Origin: JAYEJW01 sp034716535 | GTDB lineage: Bacteria; Pseudomonadota; Gammaproteobacteria; Chromatiales; Chromatiaceae | Assembly (NCBI GenBank): GCA_034716535.1 | Contig: JAYEJW010000080.1 | Location: 1-42,374, forward strand | DNA length: 42,374 nt | Direction: 5' to 3' | In this document: positions 16,798 to 25,102 of the stretch, piece after piece | Layout of the letters: each line of letters begins with the position of its first letter | How positions within the stretch are numbered: the first letter of the stretch is position 1 | The notes under the pieces: model-generated | What the model saw: the letters and a program-made list of their open reading frames with translations, nothing else | Databases searched by the model: none | What the model was told of the DNA's origin: nothing | Translations under genes and position numbers: made by a program

Positions 16798-17465
16798 AAC
16801 GCCGACCCGAGCCCGAGTTGATGGACGAGGCCGAACAGGCCCACGCGTATGCGGAGGCGGACTTCTCCGAGCCCAACGAGCTGTTCATCAAGCTCCTTCG
16901 CGAACTGGAGCCGGGAACCCTGAGCGGGGCGCGGGCCCTGGACCTGGGCTGCGGACCGGCCGACATCGTGATGCGTTTTCTCAAGGCCTACCCGCAGGCG
17001 CAGTGCGACGCCCTGGACGGTTCTGCCGCCATGCTGGAGCACGCCCGCGGGGCCCTGGACGGGATGCCCGGCCTCGCCAAACGGTGCCGGCTCGTTCACG
17101 ATACCCTGCCGTCCGAGCAGCTCCCGAAAGCGGCCTACGACCTGTTGCTTTCCAACAGCCTGCTCCACCACCTGCACGATCCCCTGGTGCTTTGGCGGAC
17201 GGTGCGGGAGACGGCCAAACCGGGCGCGGTCGTTTTGGTCATGGACCTGATGCGCCCCGCATCGGCCATGTGGGCCGAGTCCCTGGTGGCCACCTACGCG
17301 GCCGACACCCCGGAGGTGCTACGCCGTGACTTCCGCAACTCCCTCTTCGCCGCCTTCGAGCCGCAGGAGGTGGTGAGGCAGCTCGTGACGGCGGGCCTCA
17401 ATGAGCTGGAGGTAGGCGTGGTCAGCGACCGCCATCTGGCCGTCTACGGGCGGCTGAAGCCCTAG
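16794..17465 (+). CDS. Class I SAM-dependent methyltransferase
   Basis: This 223-residue protein starts at GTG 16794, overlapping the lysA stop, so it is translationally coupled. The SAM site is textbook: motif I ALDLGCGPADIV (about residues 48-59), the acidic end of strand 2 in DALDGSAAMLEHAR, and motif IV region YDLLLSNSLLHHLHDP. The N-terminal 25 residues are acidic. The methyl acceptor cannot be deduced. Similarity is to generic small-molecule methyltransferases, and position beside lysA/dapF does not identify a substrate. Confidence 0.8.
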   Translation: MKRRPEPELMDEAEQAHAYAEADFSEPNELFIKLLRELEPGTLSGARALDLGCGPADIVMRFLKAYPQAQCDALDGSAAMLEHARGALDGMPGLAKRCRLVHDTLPSEQLPKAAYDLLLSNSLLHHLHDPLVLWRTVRETAKPGAVVLVMDLMRPASAMWAESLVATYAADTPEVLRRDFRNSLFAAFEPQEVVRQLVTAGLNELEVGVVSDRHLAVYGRLKP

Positions 17466-17546
17466 GTGGGTTCGGTGCGCGCACTGAATACGTCTCATCC
17501 TGCAACAAAGGATCGCGCGCACGCGAGCTCGACGGTCCGGGCTGTT

Positions 17547-17576
17547 GTCGGGTTACGCTTCGCTAACCCGACCTAC
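17547..17576. repeat. Second copy of the 30-base palindromic repeat
   Basis: GTCGGGTTA and TAACCCGAC flank the loop CGCTTCGC and are followed by CTAC, identical over 30 bases to 6154-6183, some 11 kb away. It lies in the 206-base gap between the methyltransferase gene and dapF, which holds nothing else that I recognise. It could act as a transcript-stabilising or attenuating hairpin. Confidence 0.8.
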
Positions 17577-17671
17577 CAACTTCCCGACCGACCGGCATTC
17601 GGCGGCGCGCTCCGGATTTGCCCGCTCACCGGCGACAACTCCCGGAGCAGAGCCATAGGGAACCTCAACGC

Positions 17672-18502
17672 ATGAGACTCCACTTCACCAAGATGCAGGG
17701 TCTGGGCAACGACTTCGTGGTCTTCGACGCCGTGCGTCAAAAGGTGGATCTGACCCCGGATCAGCTCCGCTTCCTGGCGGACCGCCGCTTCGGGGTCGGC
17801 TGCGATCAGATCTTGCTCGCGGAGTCCCCGCGCAGTCCACAGACCGATTTCTACTACCGCATCTTCAACGCCGACGGGTCCGAGGTGGAACAGTGCGGAA
17901 ATGGGGCGCGATGCTTTGCCCGATTCGTTCTGGACCAGGGCCTCACCGACGAGACGGAGATCCCTGTGGGCACCCGCGCGGGGGACATCCGGCTCGGAGT
18001 GGAGGAGAACGGCCTGATTCGGGTGAACATGGGGGTGCCCGAATTCGAGCCCGCCCGTATCCCCTTCCTGGCAGACCGAAAGGCCGACAGCTATGCGCTG
18101 CGCGTGAACGACCAGGAGCTCAGCATCGGAGCGGTCTCCATGGGGAATCCCCACGTCGTGCTCCTGGTGGAGGATGTGGACAATGCCCCGGTTGAGATCC
18201 TCGGACCGATGATCGAACGCCACCCCCGCTTCCCCCAACGGGTGAATGCGGGCTTCATGCAGGTCGTGGATCGGGAGCACATTCGGCTGCGGGTGTACGA
18301 GCGGGGCTCCGGTGAGACCCTCGCCTGCGGCACCGGCGCCTGTGCCGCCGTGGCCGTGGGACGCCTGCGGGGTCTGCTTGCCGAGCGGGTGCGGGTGAGC
18401 CTACCCGGCGGAGATCTTGTGGTAAAGTGGCGGGATGAGTCCCGACCCGTTTGGATGACGGGACCGGCAGTCAGCGTCTACGAGGGGGAGATCGAGCTAT
18501 GA
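17672..18502 (+). CDS. dapF: Diaminopimelate epimerase
   Basis: This 276-residue cofactor-independent racemase converts LL- to meso-diaminopimelate for lysine and peptidoglycan. The two catalytic cysteines are present: Cys75 in EQCGNGARC and Cys219 in ETLACGTGACA. The N-terminal MRLHFTKMQGLGNDFVV is canonical and fixes the start at 17672. The length matches E. coli DapF (274). The stop overlaps the start of the DUF484 gene (ATGA), beginning the conserved dapF-DUF484-xerC operon. Confidence 0.96.
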   Translation: MRLHFTKMQGLGNDFVVFDAVRQKVDLTPDQLRFLADRRFGVGCDQILLAESPRSPQTDFYYRIFNADGSEVEQCGNGARCFARFVLDQGLTDETEIPVGTRAGDIRLGVEENGLIRVNMGVPEFEPARIPFLADRKADSYALRVNDQELSIGAVSMGNPHVVLLVEDVDNAPVEILGPMIERHPRFPQRVNAGFMQVVDREHIRLRVYERGSGETLACGTGACAAVAVGRLRGLLAERVRVSLPGGDLVVKWRDESRPVWMTGPAVSVYEGEIEL

Positions 18503-19188
18503 CGACCCGGCAGGCGGAGGACACTCAGGCTCAGGAAGAAGCGCTCAGCGACGAGGCGGTCGCCGCTTACCTGGAGGCCCATCCCGAGTTCTTCGAACGG
18601 CAACCGGACTTGGTGGCCCGGCTGCTCGTTCCCCACGGAAGCGGGGGTGCCGTATCCCTGATCGAACACCAGGTCGGCGTGCTGCGCGGACAACTCGACA
18701 CCGAGCGCCGCCGCCTCGCCCACCTCATCGCCCGCGCACGGGACTACGAGACCCTCTCCGCCCGCCTGCATGGTCTGGTCCTGCAGCTCATCGCCGCCCC
18801 GGACGTCGAGTTCGTAACCGCCGTGCTCCAGGATGCCCTGTGCAAGGAATTCAACGCCGAGGCGGTCACCCTGAAGCTGTTTCCGTTGGAGCCCGAGCTC
18901 GCGGATGCGGACCCGCTTGTGAGCGCCTTCATGGGGTTCGTCGACCGAGAGCACTCCCTCTGCGGTCCGGCGGATGCGGACCACAACGGCGTCCTGTTCG
19001 GAGAACACGGTGAGGCGATCCAATCCGCCGCACTCATCCCCGTCCGCGCGAACAGCCGTTCCGGCGTGCTTGCAATCGGCAGCAGCGATCCGGAACGCTT
19101 CACGGTCGATATGGGCACCGATTTGCTGGACCGTCTGGGCGAGATCGTCAGCCAAAAGCTCATGATGCTGCACCGCGGCCATGGTTGA
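18499..19188 (+). CDS. DUF484 family protein (YigA-like)
   Basis: This 229-residue protein sits between dapF and xerC, its usual place in gammaproteobacteria. The N-terminal signature is AVAAYLEAHPEFFERQPDLV (about residues 20-39), followed by a coiled coil around VGVLRGQLDTERRRLAHLI, then a GAF-like alpha/beta domain (about 100-229) ending with LDRLGEIVSQKLM. The molecular role is unknown. The coiled coil plus GAF-like fold suggests a dimeric sensor or scaffold. It overlaps both neighbours by a few bases (ATGA at the start, 8 bases with xerC), so expression is tightly coupled. Confidence 0.9.
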   Translation: MTTRQAEDTQAQEEALSDEAVAAYLEAHPEFFERQPDLVARLLVPHGSGGAVSLIEHQVGVLRGQLDTERRRLAHLIARARDYETLSARLHGLVLQLIAAPDVEFVTAVLQDALCKEFNAEAVTLKLFPLEPELADADPLVSAFMGFVDREHSLCGPADADHNGVLFGEHGEAIQSAALIPVRANSRSGVLAIGSSDPERFTVDMGTDLLDRLGEIVSQKLMMLHRGHG

Positions 19189-20086
19189 GTCCGGGGCCGA
19201 CGACCGGCTCGCGGCCTTCCTCCACCACCTCGCCCACGAGCGCAGGCTCTCCAACCACACGCTAACCAACTACCGCCGCGACCTCTCACGCGTTCGCGAC
19301 TGGGTCGAACAGGATAAGCTAGGGCCCTGGGAGCAGCTGGACCAGCCGACGGTGCGCCGCTACGTGGCTTGGCGCCACCGCAGCGGCGCTTCCGGCAAGA
19401 CGCTCCAAAGAGAGCTCTCCGCCCTGCGCAGCCTCTACCGCTACCTGCTGCGAGAAGGGGTGGTCGGCCACAATCCCGCGCTGGGGGTACGCGCCCCCAA
19501 GAGCTCGCACAAGCTCCCGGCCACCTTGGACGTGGATCAGCTCTGCAGCCTGCTGGACCGTCCCGACGATGAGCCCCTGGCGCTGAGGGACACGGCGATG
19601 ATCGAGCTCTTCTACTCTTCGGGCCTGAGACTCGCGGAGCTCGTCTCGATCGATCTCGGTGACATCAACATGGAGGATGCCACCCTGGAAGTCACGGGCA
19701 AGGGCGCCAAGACCCGCCGCGTTCCCGTGGGCGGGGAGGCCCGCAAGGCCATCGGCCGCTGGGTCGCCGTGCGCGGAAACTATGCGGATGCGAACGAGCG
19801 GGCCCTGTTTGTCAGCCTTCGGGGAAGCCGCATCCATCCACGCACGGTCCAGCAACGCCTCCAACGTTGGGCGCTGGAGAAGGGCGCCACCCGTAATGTC
19901 CACCCGCACATGCTGCGCCACTCCTTCGCCAGCCACCTGCTGGAGTCCTCGGGAGACCTGCGGGCCGTGCAGGAGCTGCTCGGTCACTCCGACATCGGCA
20001 CCACCCAGATCTACACCCACCTGGACTTCCAACACCTGGCACAGGTCTACGACAAGGCCCATCCGCGAGCGAAGAAGAAATCCTGA
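19181..20086 (+). CDS. xerC: Site-specific tyrosine recombinase XerC
   Basis: This 301-residue recombinase partners XerD at dif to resolve chromosome dimers. The full catalytic set is visible: Arg150 (SSGLRLAEL), Lys174 (VTGKGAKTRR), His243 and Arg246 (HPHMLRHSF), His269 (LLGHSDIGTT) and the nucleophile Tyr278 (TQIYTHLD). The N-terminal SAM-like DNA-binding domain occupies residues 7-95. It overlaps the DUF484 gene by 8 bases. In relatives hslV often follows directly. Here a three-gene surface-sugar cassette intervenes. Confidence 0.95.
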   Translation: MVESGADDRLAAFLHHLAHERRLSNHTLTNYRRDLSRVRDWVEQDKLGPWEQLDQPTVRRYVAWRHRSGASGKTLQRELSALRSLYRYLLREGVVGHNPALGVRAPKSSHKLPATLDVDQLCSLLDRPDDEPLALRDTAMIELFYSSGLRLAELVSIDLGDINMEDATLEVTGKGAKTRRVPVGGEARKAIGRWVAVRGNYADANERALFVSLRGSRIHPRTVQQRLQRWALEKGATRNVHPHMLRHSFASHLLESSGDLRAVQELLGHSDIGTTQIYTHLDFQHLAQVYDKAHPRAKKKS

Positions 20087-20144
20087 ACCCATCCGCTTCG
20101 CCTTGCCGATCGCAACGATCTTCTGAAGGATCTGGCGAGATTCA

Positions 20145-21128
20145 GTGAAACTGATTATCCAAATCCCCTGCTTCAATGAGGCCGCAACGCTCGCCGTCGC
20201 CCTTGCCGAGCTTCCACGCTCGGTTCCCGGCTTTGATGAAGTCGAGTGGCTGATCATCGACGACGGCAGTCAGGACGATACGGCCCGGATTGCCGAGGAA
20301 AATTGTGTCGACCACATCGTTCGACACACCTGCAACCAGGGGCTGGCACAAGGCTTTATGACCGGGCTTGAGGCCGGCTTGCGCCTCGGGGCAGATGTGA
20401 TCGTCAACACGGACGCGGACAACCAATACAACGCCGCCGACATTCCCCATCTCGTCGCCCCCATAACAGAAGGACGTGCCGATATCGTCATTGGCGCGAG
20501 GCCGATCAGCACCATCGAGCATTTCTCTACAATCAAGAAGTTCTTACAGAAAGCGGGCAGCTGGGTGGTGCGCATCGTGAGCAGAACCGACATTCCCGAT
20601 GCTCCGAGCGGTTTTCGGGCGATGAGCCGCAGCGCGGCACAGCATTTGATTGTATTCAACACCTATACCTATACGCTTGAAACGATTATCCAAGCGGGCC
20701 AGAAGAACATGGCGATCGTTTCCGTACCGGTGAGCGTGAATGAAGACCTGCGCCCTTCACGGTTGGTCAAGAGCATTTCCTCCTATGTTCGACGCTCCAT
20801 CATGACCATGGTGCGTATTTTCGTCGTCTATCGTCCCTTCCGCTTTTTCGGAACAATCGGTGCTGTTCTGTTCGCAGCTGGTTTTCTAGTTGGGCTGCGT
20901 TTTCTCTATTATTTCTTCACTGACTCCGGGGCGGGGCATATCCAATCCCTGATCCTGTCCGCAATCTTGCTCGGCATGGGCTTTCAGACGATCCTCATCG
21001 CCTTCGTGGCCGATTTACTCGCTGCGAACAGAAAGCTCCTTGAAGATATCCGGTTTAATATCAAGTGGGCATCCAACGAAGAGACGTCCAAGCTCAAAGA
21101 ATGGCGTATTGACAGGTCGCCACCGTAA
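20145..21128 (+). CDS. GT2 family glycosyltransferase with C-terminal membrane helices
   Basis: This 327-residue, dolichyl-phosphate-mannose-synthase-like GT2 enzyme starts at GTG 20145 with IIQIPCFNEAATL. The nucleotide-sugar site is visible as IIDDGSQDDTA and the metal-binding DxD as VNTDADNQYN. Two hydrophobic segments near residues 235-262 and 270-295 anchor it to the inner membrane. Such enzymes typically charge a polyprenyl phosphate with a sugar. It is the first gene of a lower-GC cassette (with a methyltransferase and a large membrane protein) lying between xerC and hslV. The donor sugar cannot be told. Confidence 0.85.
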   Translation: MKLIIQIPCFNEAATLAVALAELPRSVPGFDEVEWLIIDDGSQDDTARIAEENCVDHIVRHTCNQGLAQGFMTGLEAGLRLGADVIVNTDADNQYNAADIPHLVAPITEGRADIVIGARPISTIEHFSTIKKFLQKAGSWVVRIVSRTDIPDAPSGFRAMSRSAAQHLIVFNTYTYTLETIIQAGQKNMAIVSVPVSVNEDLRPSRLVKSISSYVRRSIMTMVRIFVVYRPFRFFGTIGAVLFAAGFLVGLRFLYYFFTDSGAGHIQSLILSAILLGMGFQTILIAFVADLLAANRKLLEDIRFNIKWASNEETSKLKEWRIDRSPP

Positions 21129-21201
21129 GCGTTTGGCATCCTTTTCCACTTCGAGCAGACTTTGGTCAAGCTGTCGTGTTCAACCTAGAAGAGAGCTGGT
21201 A

Positions 21202-21846
21202 GTGAAAATTTCGGGCGGAATTACCGAGGAAGGGCTTGTCGTTGGGAACGCTTACGACAAGTACGGGGCGCGCAACCCGATCGTGCGGCGGCTGATGCGG
21301 GGTTTCGAGTCGGCCTTGATGGAGCTGGTGTCCCTCGTTGCTGTGAACTCGATACATGAGGTGGGCTGCGGGGAGGGTTACTGGACGCTGCGCTGGCTCG
21401 AACAAGGAATAGCCGCCCGTGGAAGCGACTTCTCGAGCAAGGTCATTGAGATCGCGCGCGCCAATGCCCTCGAGCAGAAGCGGTCACCGGACCTATTCCA
21501 GGCCCGCAGCATCTACGATGTAGCCCCCCAGGCGGATGCCGCAGACCTCGTCGTCTGTTGTGAAGTGCTCGAGCATCTGGAAAGGCCGGAGGACGGCCTG
21601 CGCGCCTTGCAGACGATCGCGAGTCCGTATCTGATCATCAGCGTTCCCCGCGAGCCCCTATGGAGCTTCATGAACATGGCGCGAGGCAAGTACTGGTCCG
21701 ATTTGGGAAATACACCCGGCCACCTCCAGCGGTGGTCGCAGCATGGGTTCGTACATCTCGTTTCTCGTTACTTTTCGGTGCAGGAGATTCGTGCGCCCGT
21801 GCCCTGGACCATGTTGCTGTGCCGTCGCTCCGGTGTCGGTGGCTGA
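21202..21846 (+). CDS. Class I SAM-dependent methyltransferase of the surface-sugar cassette
   Basis: This protein of about 214 residues starts at GTG 21202 with GAGAG a few bases upstream. Earlier in-frame codons give no sensible protein. Motif I reads IHEVGCGEGYWTLRWL (about residues 50-65), with the strand 2 acid in RGSDFSSKVIEIARAN and motif IV in ADLVVCCEVLEHLERPEDGL. The C-terminal part (SVPREPLWSFMNMARG) resembles methyltransferases found in polysaccharide clusters that act on lipid- or sugar-linked substrates. Neighbouring GT2 and membrane genes support that reading, but the substrate is unknown. Confidence 0.78.
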   Translation: MKISGGITEEGLVVGNAYDKYGARNPIVRRLMRGFESALMELVSLVAVNSIHEVGCGEGYWTLRWLEQGIAARGSDFSSKVIEIARANALEQKRSPDLFQARSIYDVAPQADAADLVVCCEVLEHLERPEDGLRALQTIASPYLIISVPREPLWSFMNMARGKYWSDLGNTPGHLQRWSQHGFVHLVSRYFSVQEIRAPVPWTMLLCRRSGVGG

Positions 21847-21947
21847 GACCCCGATGCCTCGCCAGGACAGACAACGTCGGCACCTTTTCTCAATCGAGCA
21901 TCTGCTTGCCGCCGCCTGCGCGAGAAAAACCCTGAGGGGCGTCGAGG

Positions 21948-24236
21948 GTGCCGAAGGTGCGTCGAGCTAGCCCGTATTTGGCCTATCTGACGGCCTTGTC
22001 GGTCGTCGTTCTTGTCTACGGCGCGGTTCCGTTTCTCTCGGTTCCAACCCTCGGTCAGGCCGTCTGGACATCGGGATTTGCGGAGTCTTTCGTCAATGGG
22101 GGCTGGCCCTCGATCAAGGCGACGAACTTCGGTCTGCGTGACGAAGCACCGATCGCCTTTGGACTTGCGGGGGCCTTTTTGCAGAGCCTGTTCATTCGCG
22201 TTTTCGATCTGCATGCGGCGGATGCATACTCCTGGATGGCCCTGGTCTGGCTGGCCCTAGCGCTCTGGGGAGCCATAGGCTTCTGTCAGCTGCTTGGGAC
22301 CAGCTTCCCGCTTGGCGCCTTCCTGTCCTTGCTCTATCTGACCCTGCCCATCATCTGGCGGCATGATGGGTACTCGATGCTATCGTTCGGTTTCGCACTT
22401 CTTCCTCTGTACCTGAATCTTTCGCTCAGGGTGAATTATTTCCTTCCCGACCCCGGCCGTTCGCGCTGGAAACGGTCGGCATTCGGCGCCTCTTTTCTGG
22501 CGGTGTCATTACTCGCTGTATTCATGGACGGCTATACGTTCGTCATGTTTTTCTCCGCTTGCGGTCTTATTTGGCTCGTTGCGTTCATCAGGGAGGACGT
22601 TCCCAGAAAGGTGCTGATTACTCAGTCTTTGCCCGTCGTTCTCGTGTCTGCATTCGTCTCGTATTCGCTCTACAGCCTCTATGTGGGCGTCAGCGAATTC
22701 ACCGCCCCGCCCATGAGCTTTTTCCGTGGCTGGGGCGTGGATCTGGCCATGTTTGTTTTTCCGAGCGCTGGCGTCTCCTGGTTGTGGGATACTCTCGGAG
22801 TCAGCGTTTCACGCACTGACAAGGAGTTTTTCGGCGATGCATCAGTCTGGATGTCGACTTTTTCTCTTCCGCTCATCCTGGTTGGCGGATTGGGGTATTT
22901 TCTGTCACGCAGGACTCGCTTCGCAGCCCCATTGGTTCTCGTCGCGCTTATGGGGTTTTATTTCTCCCTTGGACCCTCTTTGAAAGTGGGCTCAACACGT
23001 CCTCTGGATGTGAATGGAGAGCCGTTGGTTGAAGGGGTGCTGATGCCGAAAGAACTGGCCGTGGGCCCTACCGGCAGTGCTTTGATATACAACCATGTCC
23101 CCGGCTTTCGGAACATGCGTGCCACCTATCGTTGGGCAGGGCTCATGCTCGCGGCGCTATTCGGGCTTTCGGTGTTGTTCTTTCTGGGAGCTTCTTCACG
23201 TGGCTATACATGGATCGCCGCAGTAGTCGTTGCTCTTCTGATCGCATCGAATCTACCGGATCTGAGCGCGAGAGCAAAACGCTCTATTAATTTTCGCAAA
23301 GCATTCGATAGGATCGATTCGGATTTTTCCGGTCTATCGAGTTACGTGGGACAAGGCGCCGTGGTTCTCTTCGCACCACCAGGAAATGATTTCCTGGCGA
23401 ACTACATTTCCTCCATAGGCGAGTATCGCACCTATAACATTGGGGGCGACAAGAACCTTGAGATGGCTTGGCGTCAATGGCCGGACGCTATCCGTGCGTT
23501 TTCATTAGAGGAAAAAGGAGACTGCTTCGATTTCAATGTTGGCAGGGCACTTCAGAGCGGAGCAGCGGATTTTGTTGTGATTCCGTACTTCGACATGCTA
23601 TGGGGGGCGCATAATTGGCCCCCTTCTTTGGAAGCCCTGGGCGAACGAAGGGATAGGTTCTCCTCCACGATAACGTACTTCGAAGACCAACCGGATTTTT
23701 CTGTAGCGGATCGAGAGCTCTACGCCGTTATTTGTCGCGCACCCGGCAGGGAGGATACAGAACCAGTTGCGGGGTACAAGCTTCAGATTGCTGAGCCTGT
23801 TGCCGTTTCCGCGTTGGGATGCGAATACGAAACCTTGTTAACCGAGGGCTGGAACGGTATCGAATCATGGGGTGCCTGGTCGACCGGCAGTGCTACCATT
23901 TCCGTCGGATTGCCTCAGGAGTGCCGCGAGACCATGGATTGTCGTCTGCGTCTCTCGTTCCACCTGCTCAATGCCACGCCCTTAACCCCCAAGACCCTTC
24001 TCATCGGAGTTGAAGGGTCGCCGGAAGCCGAATGGGTCATCAACTCTGGCGAGCCCCTCGAGCGCCTGGTTCCTTTGCCACGGGAACAGTTGAGGGGGGA
24101 CACGGGCGAGGTGCGGATTCGAGTTCGCGTCGTCGATGCCGCGTCGCCGGCAAGCTTGGGTCTATCCGGCGATGCCCGAACTCTGGGACTGGGGTTGCAC
24201 GAGCTTGAGGTCCTGGAAGGCGGCTTTCACCCATAG
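21948..24236 (+). CDS. Large polytopic membrane protein, possible GT-C-type transferase
   Basis: This protein of about 762 residues probably starts at GTG 21948 (GTG 21957 is also possible). The first two thirds (to about residue 440) contain roughly ten hydrophobic helices. The first loop, TLGQAVWTSGFAESFVNGGWPSI, resembles the acidic/aromatic first periplasmic loop of GT-C-like enzymes but lacks a clear DD or DE pair. The remainder (about 440-762) looks like a soluble extracytoplasmic domain rich in beta strands. GC content and codon use are visibly lower than in xerC or hslU, consistent with horizontal acquisition. I do not recognise a named family. A role in surface glycan assembly is inferred from its GT2 neighbour only. 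Confidence 0.7.
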   Translation: MPKVRRASPYLAYLTALSVVVLVYGAVPFLSVPTLGQAVWTSGFAESFVNGGWPSIKATNFGLRDEAPIAFGLAGAFLQSLFIRVFDLHAADAYSWMALVWLALALWGAIGFCQLLGTSFPLGAFLSLLYLTLPIIWRHDGYSMLSFGFALLPLYLNLSLRVNYFLPDPGRSRWKRSAFGASFLAVSLLAVFMDGYTFVMFFSACGLIWLVAFIREDVPRKVLITQSLPVVLVSAFVSYSLYSLYVGVSEFTAPPMSFFRGWGVDLAMFVFPSAGVSWLWDTLGVSVSRTDKEFFGDASVWMSTFSLPLILVGGLGYFLSRRTRFAAPLVLVALMGFYFSLGPSLKVGSTRPLDVNGEPLVEGVLMPKELAVGPTGSALIYNHVPGFRNMRATYRWAGLMLAALFGLSVLFFLGASSRGYTWIAAVVVALLIASNLPDLSARAKRSINFRKAFDRIDSDFSGLSSYVGQGAVVLFAPPGNDFLANYISSIGEYRTYNIGGDKNLEMAWRQWPDAIRAFSLEEKGDCFDFNVGRALQSGAADFVVIPYFDMLWGAHNWPPSLEALGERRDRFSSTITYFEDQPDFSVADRELYAVICRAPGREDTEPVAGYKLQIAEPVAVSALGCEYETLLTEGWNGIESWGAWSTGSATISVGLPQECRETMDCRLRLSFHLLNATPLTPKTLLIGVEGSPEAEWVINSGEPLERLVPLPREQLRGDTGEVRIRVRVVDAASPASLGLSGDARTLGLGLHELEVLEGGFHP

Positions 24237-24379
24237 ACCGAAGAGGGGCCGAACGGCTTCAGTGACCCTCCTTGGTCTCAATCCCAGATTCTTCGCACCG
24301 ACGCGTCCGGGCAACGGCACTGCACGCCCGCGACCTCTCGCGTAAAATGCCGGCTTTGACTCGGGAAGCAACAACGGCG

Positions 24380-24928
24380 ATGGAAACATTTCACGGCACC
24401 ACCATCCTCTCCGTCCGGCGCGGGGCCACGGTGGTCATCGGCGGGGACGGGCAGGTTTCGCTCGGTCAGACGGTGATGAAGGGCAATGCGCGCAAGGTGC
24501 GTCGCCTCTACAAGGAGCGGGTGCTCGCTGGATTTGCCGGGGCGACGGCGGATGCCTTCACCCTGTTCGAGCGCTTCGAGGGCAAGCTGGAGAAACACCA
24601 GGGACACCTCACCCGTTCGGCGGTCGAGCTCGCCAAGGACTGGCGCACCGACCGTATGCTGCGCCGGCTCGAGGCCCTGCTGTGCGTGGCGGACGCCAAG
24701 ACTTCGCTGATCATCTCAGGCACCGGCGACGTGATCGAGCCCGAGCACGACCTGATGGCCATCGGCTCCGGCGGGGCCTTTGCCCAGGCGGCGGCACGGG
24801 CGCTGGTTGAGAACACGGAGCTCGCCGCGCGAGAGATCGTGGAGCGCGCGCTGAATATCGCCGCCGACATCTGCGTCTACACCAATCACAATCTGGTGCT
24901 GGAAGAGCTGACCGCGGAGGGCTCGTAG
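24380..24928 (+). CDS. hslV: ATP-dependent protease subunit HslV
   Basis: This 182-residue peptidase forms the double hexamer core of the HslUV protease. The N-terminal nucleophile threonine is Thr7, exposed after removal of the short propeptide METFHG, and is followed by TILSVRRG. The family hallmarks VIGGDGQVSLG, MKGNARKVRRLY and GFAGATADAFTLFERFE are present. The C-terminus is complete. The gap to hslU is 174 bases, much wider than the few bases seen in many relatives. Confidence 0.96.
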   Translation: METFHGTTILSVRRGATVVIGGDGQVSLGQTVMKGNARKVRRLYKERVLAGFAGATADAFTLFERFEGKLEKHQGHLTRSAVELAKDWRTDRMLRRLEALLCVADAKTSLIISGTGDVIEPEHDLMAIGSGGAFAQAAARALVENTELAAREIVERALNIAADICVYTNHNLVLEELTAEGS

Positions 24929-25102
24929 GCGCAGCGCCTCACCCAGATTCGCTCCTGATCGGCCCGAGGGAGAATCCCCTGCGCACAGCCGGCCGCTTCG
25001 CAGCCGCCCTTGCAGAATCCCCGTTCATCCCGCACTTTGTACGGTTGAACCTCATGAGCCGTCGCCTGCTGGCGGCCGGATCCCAGTTGGACTCGAACCA
25101 AA

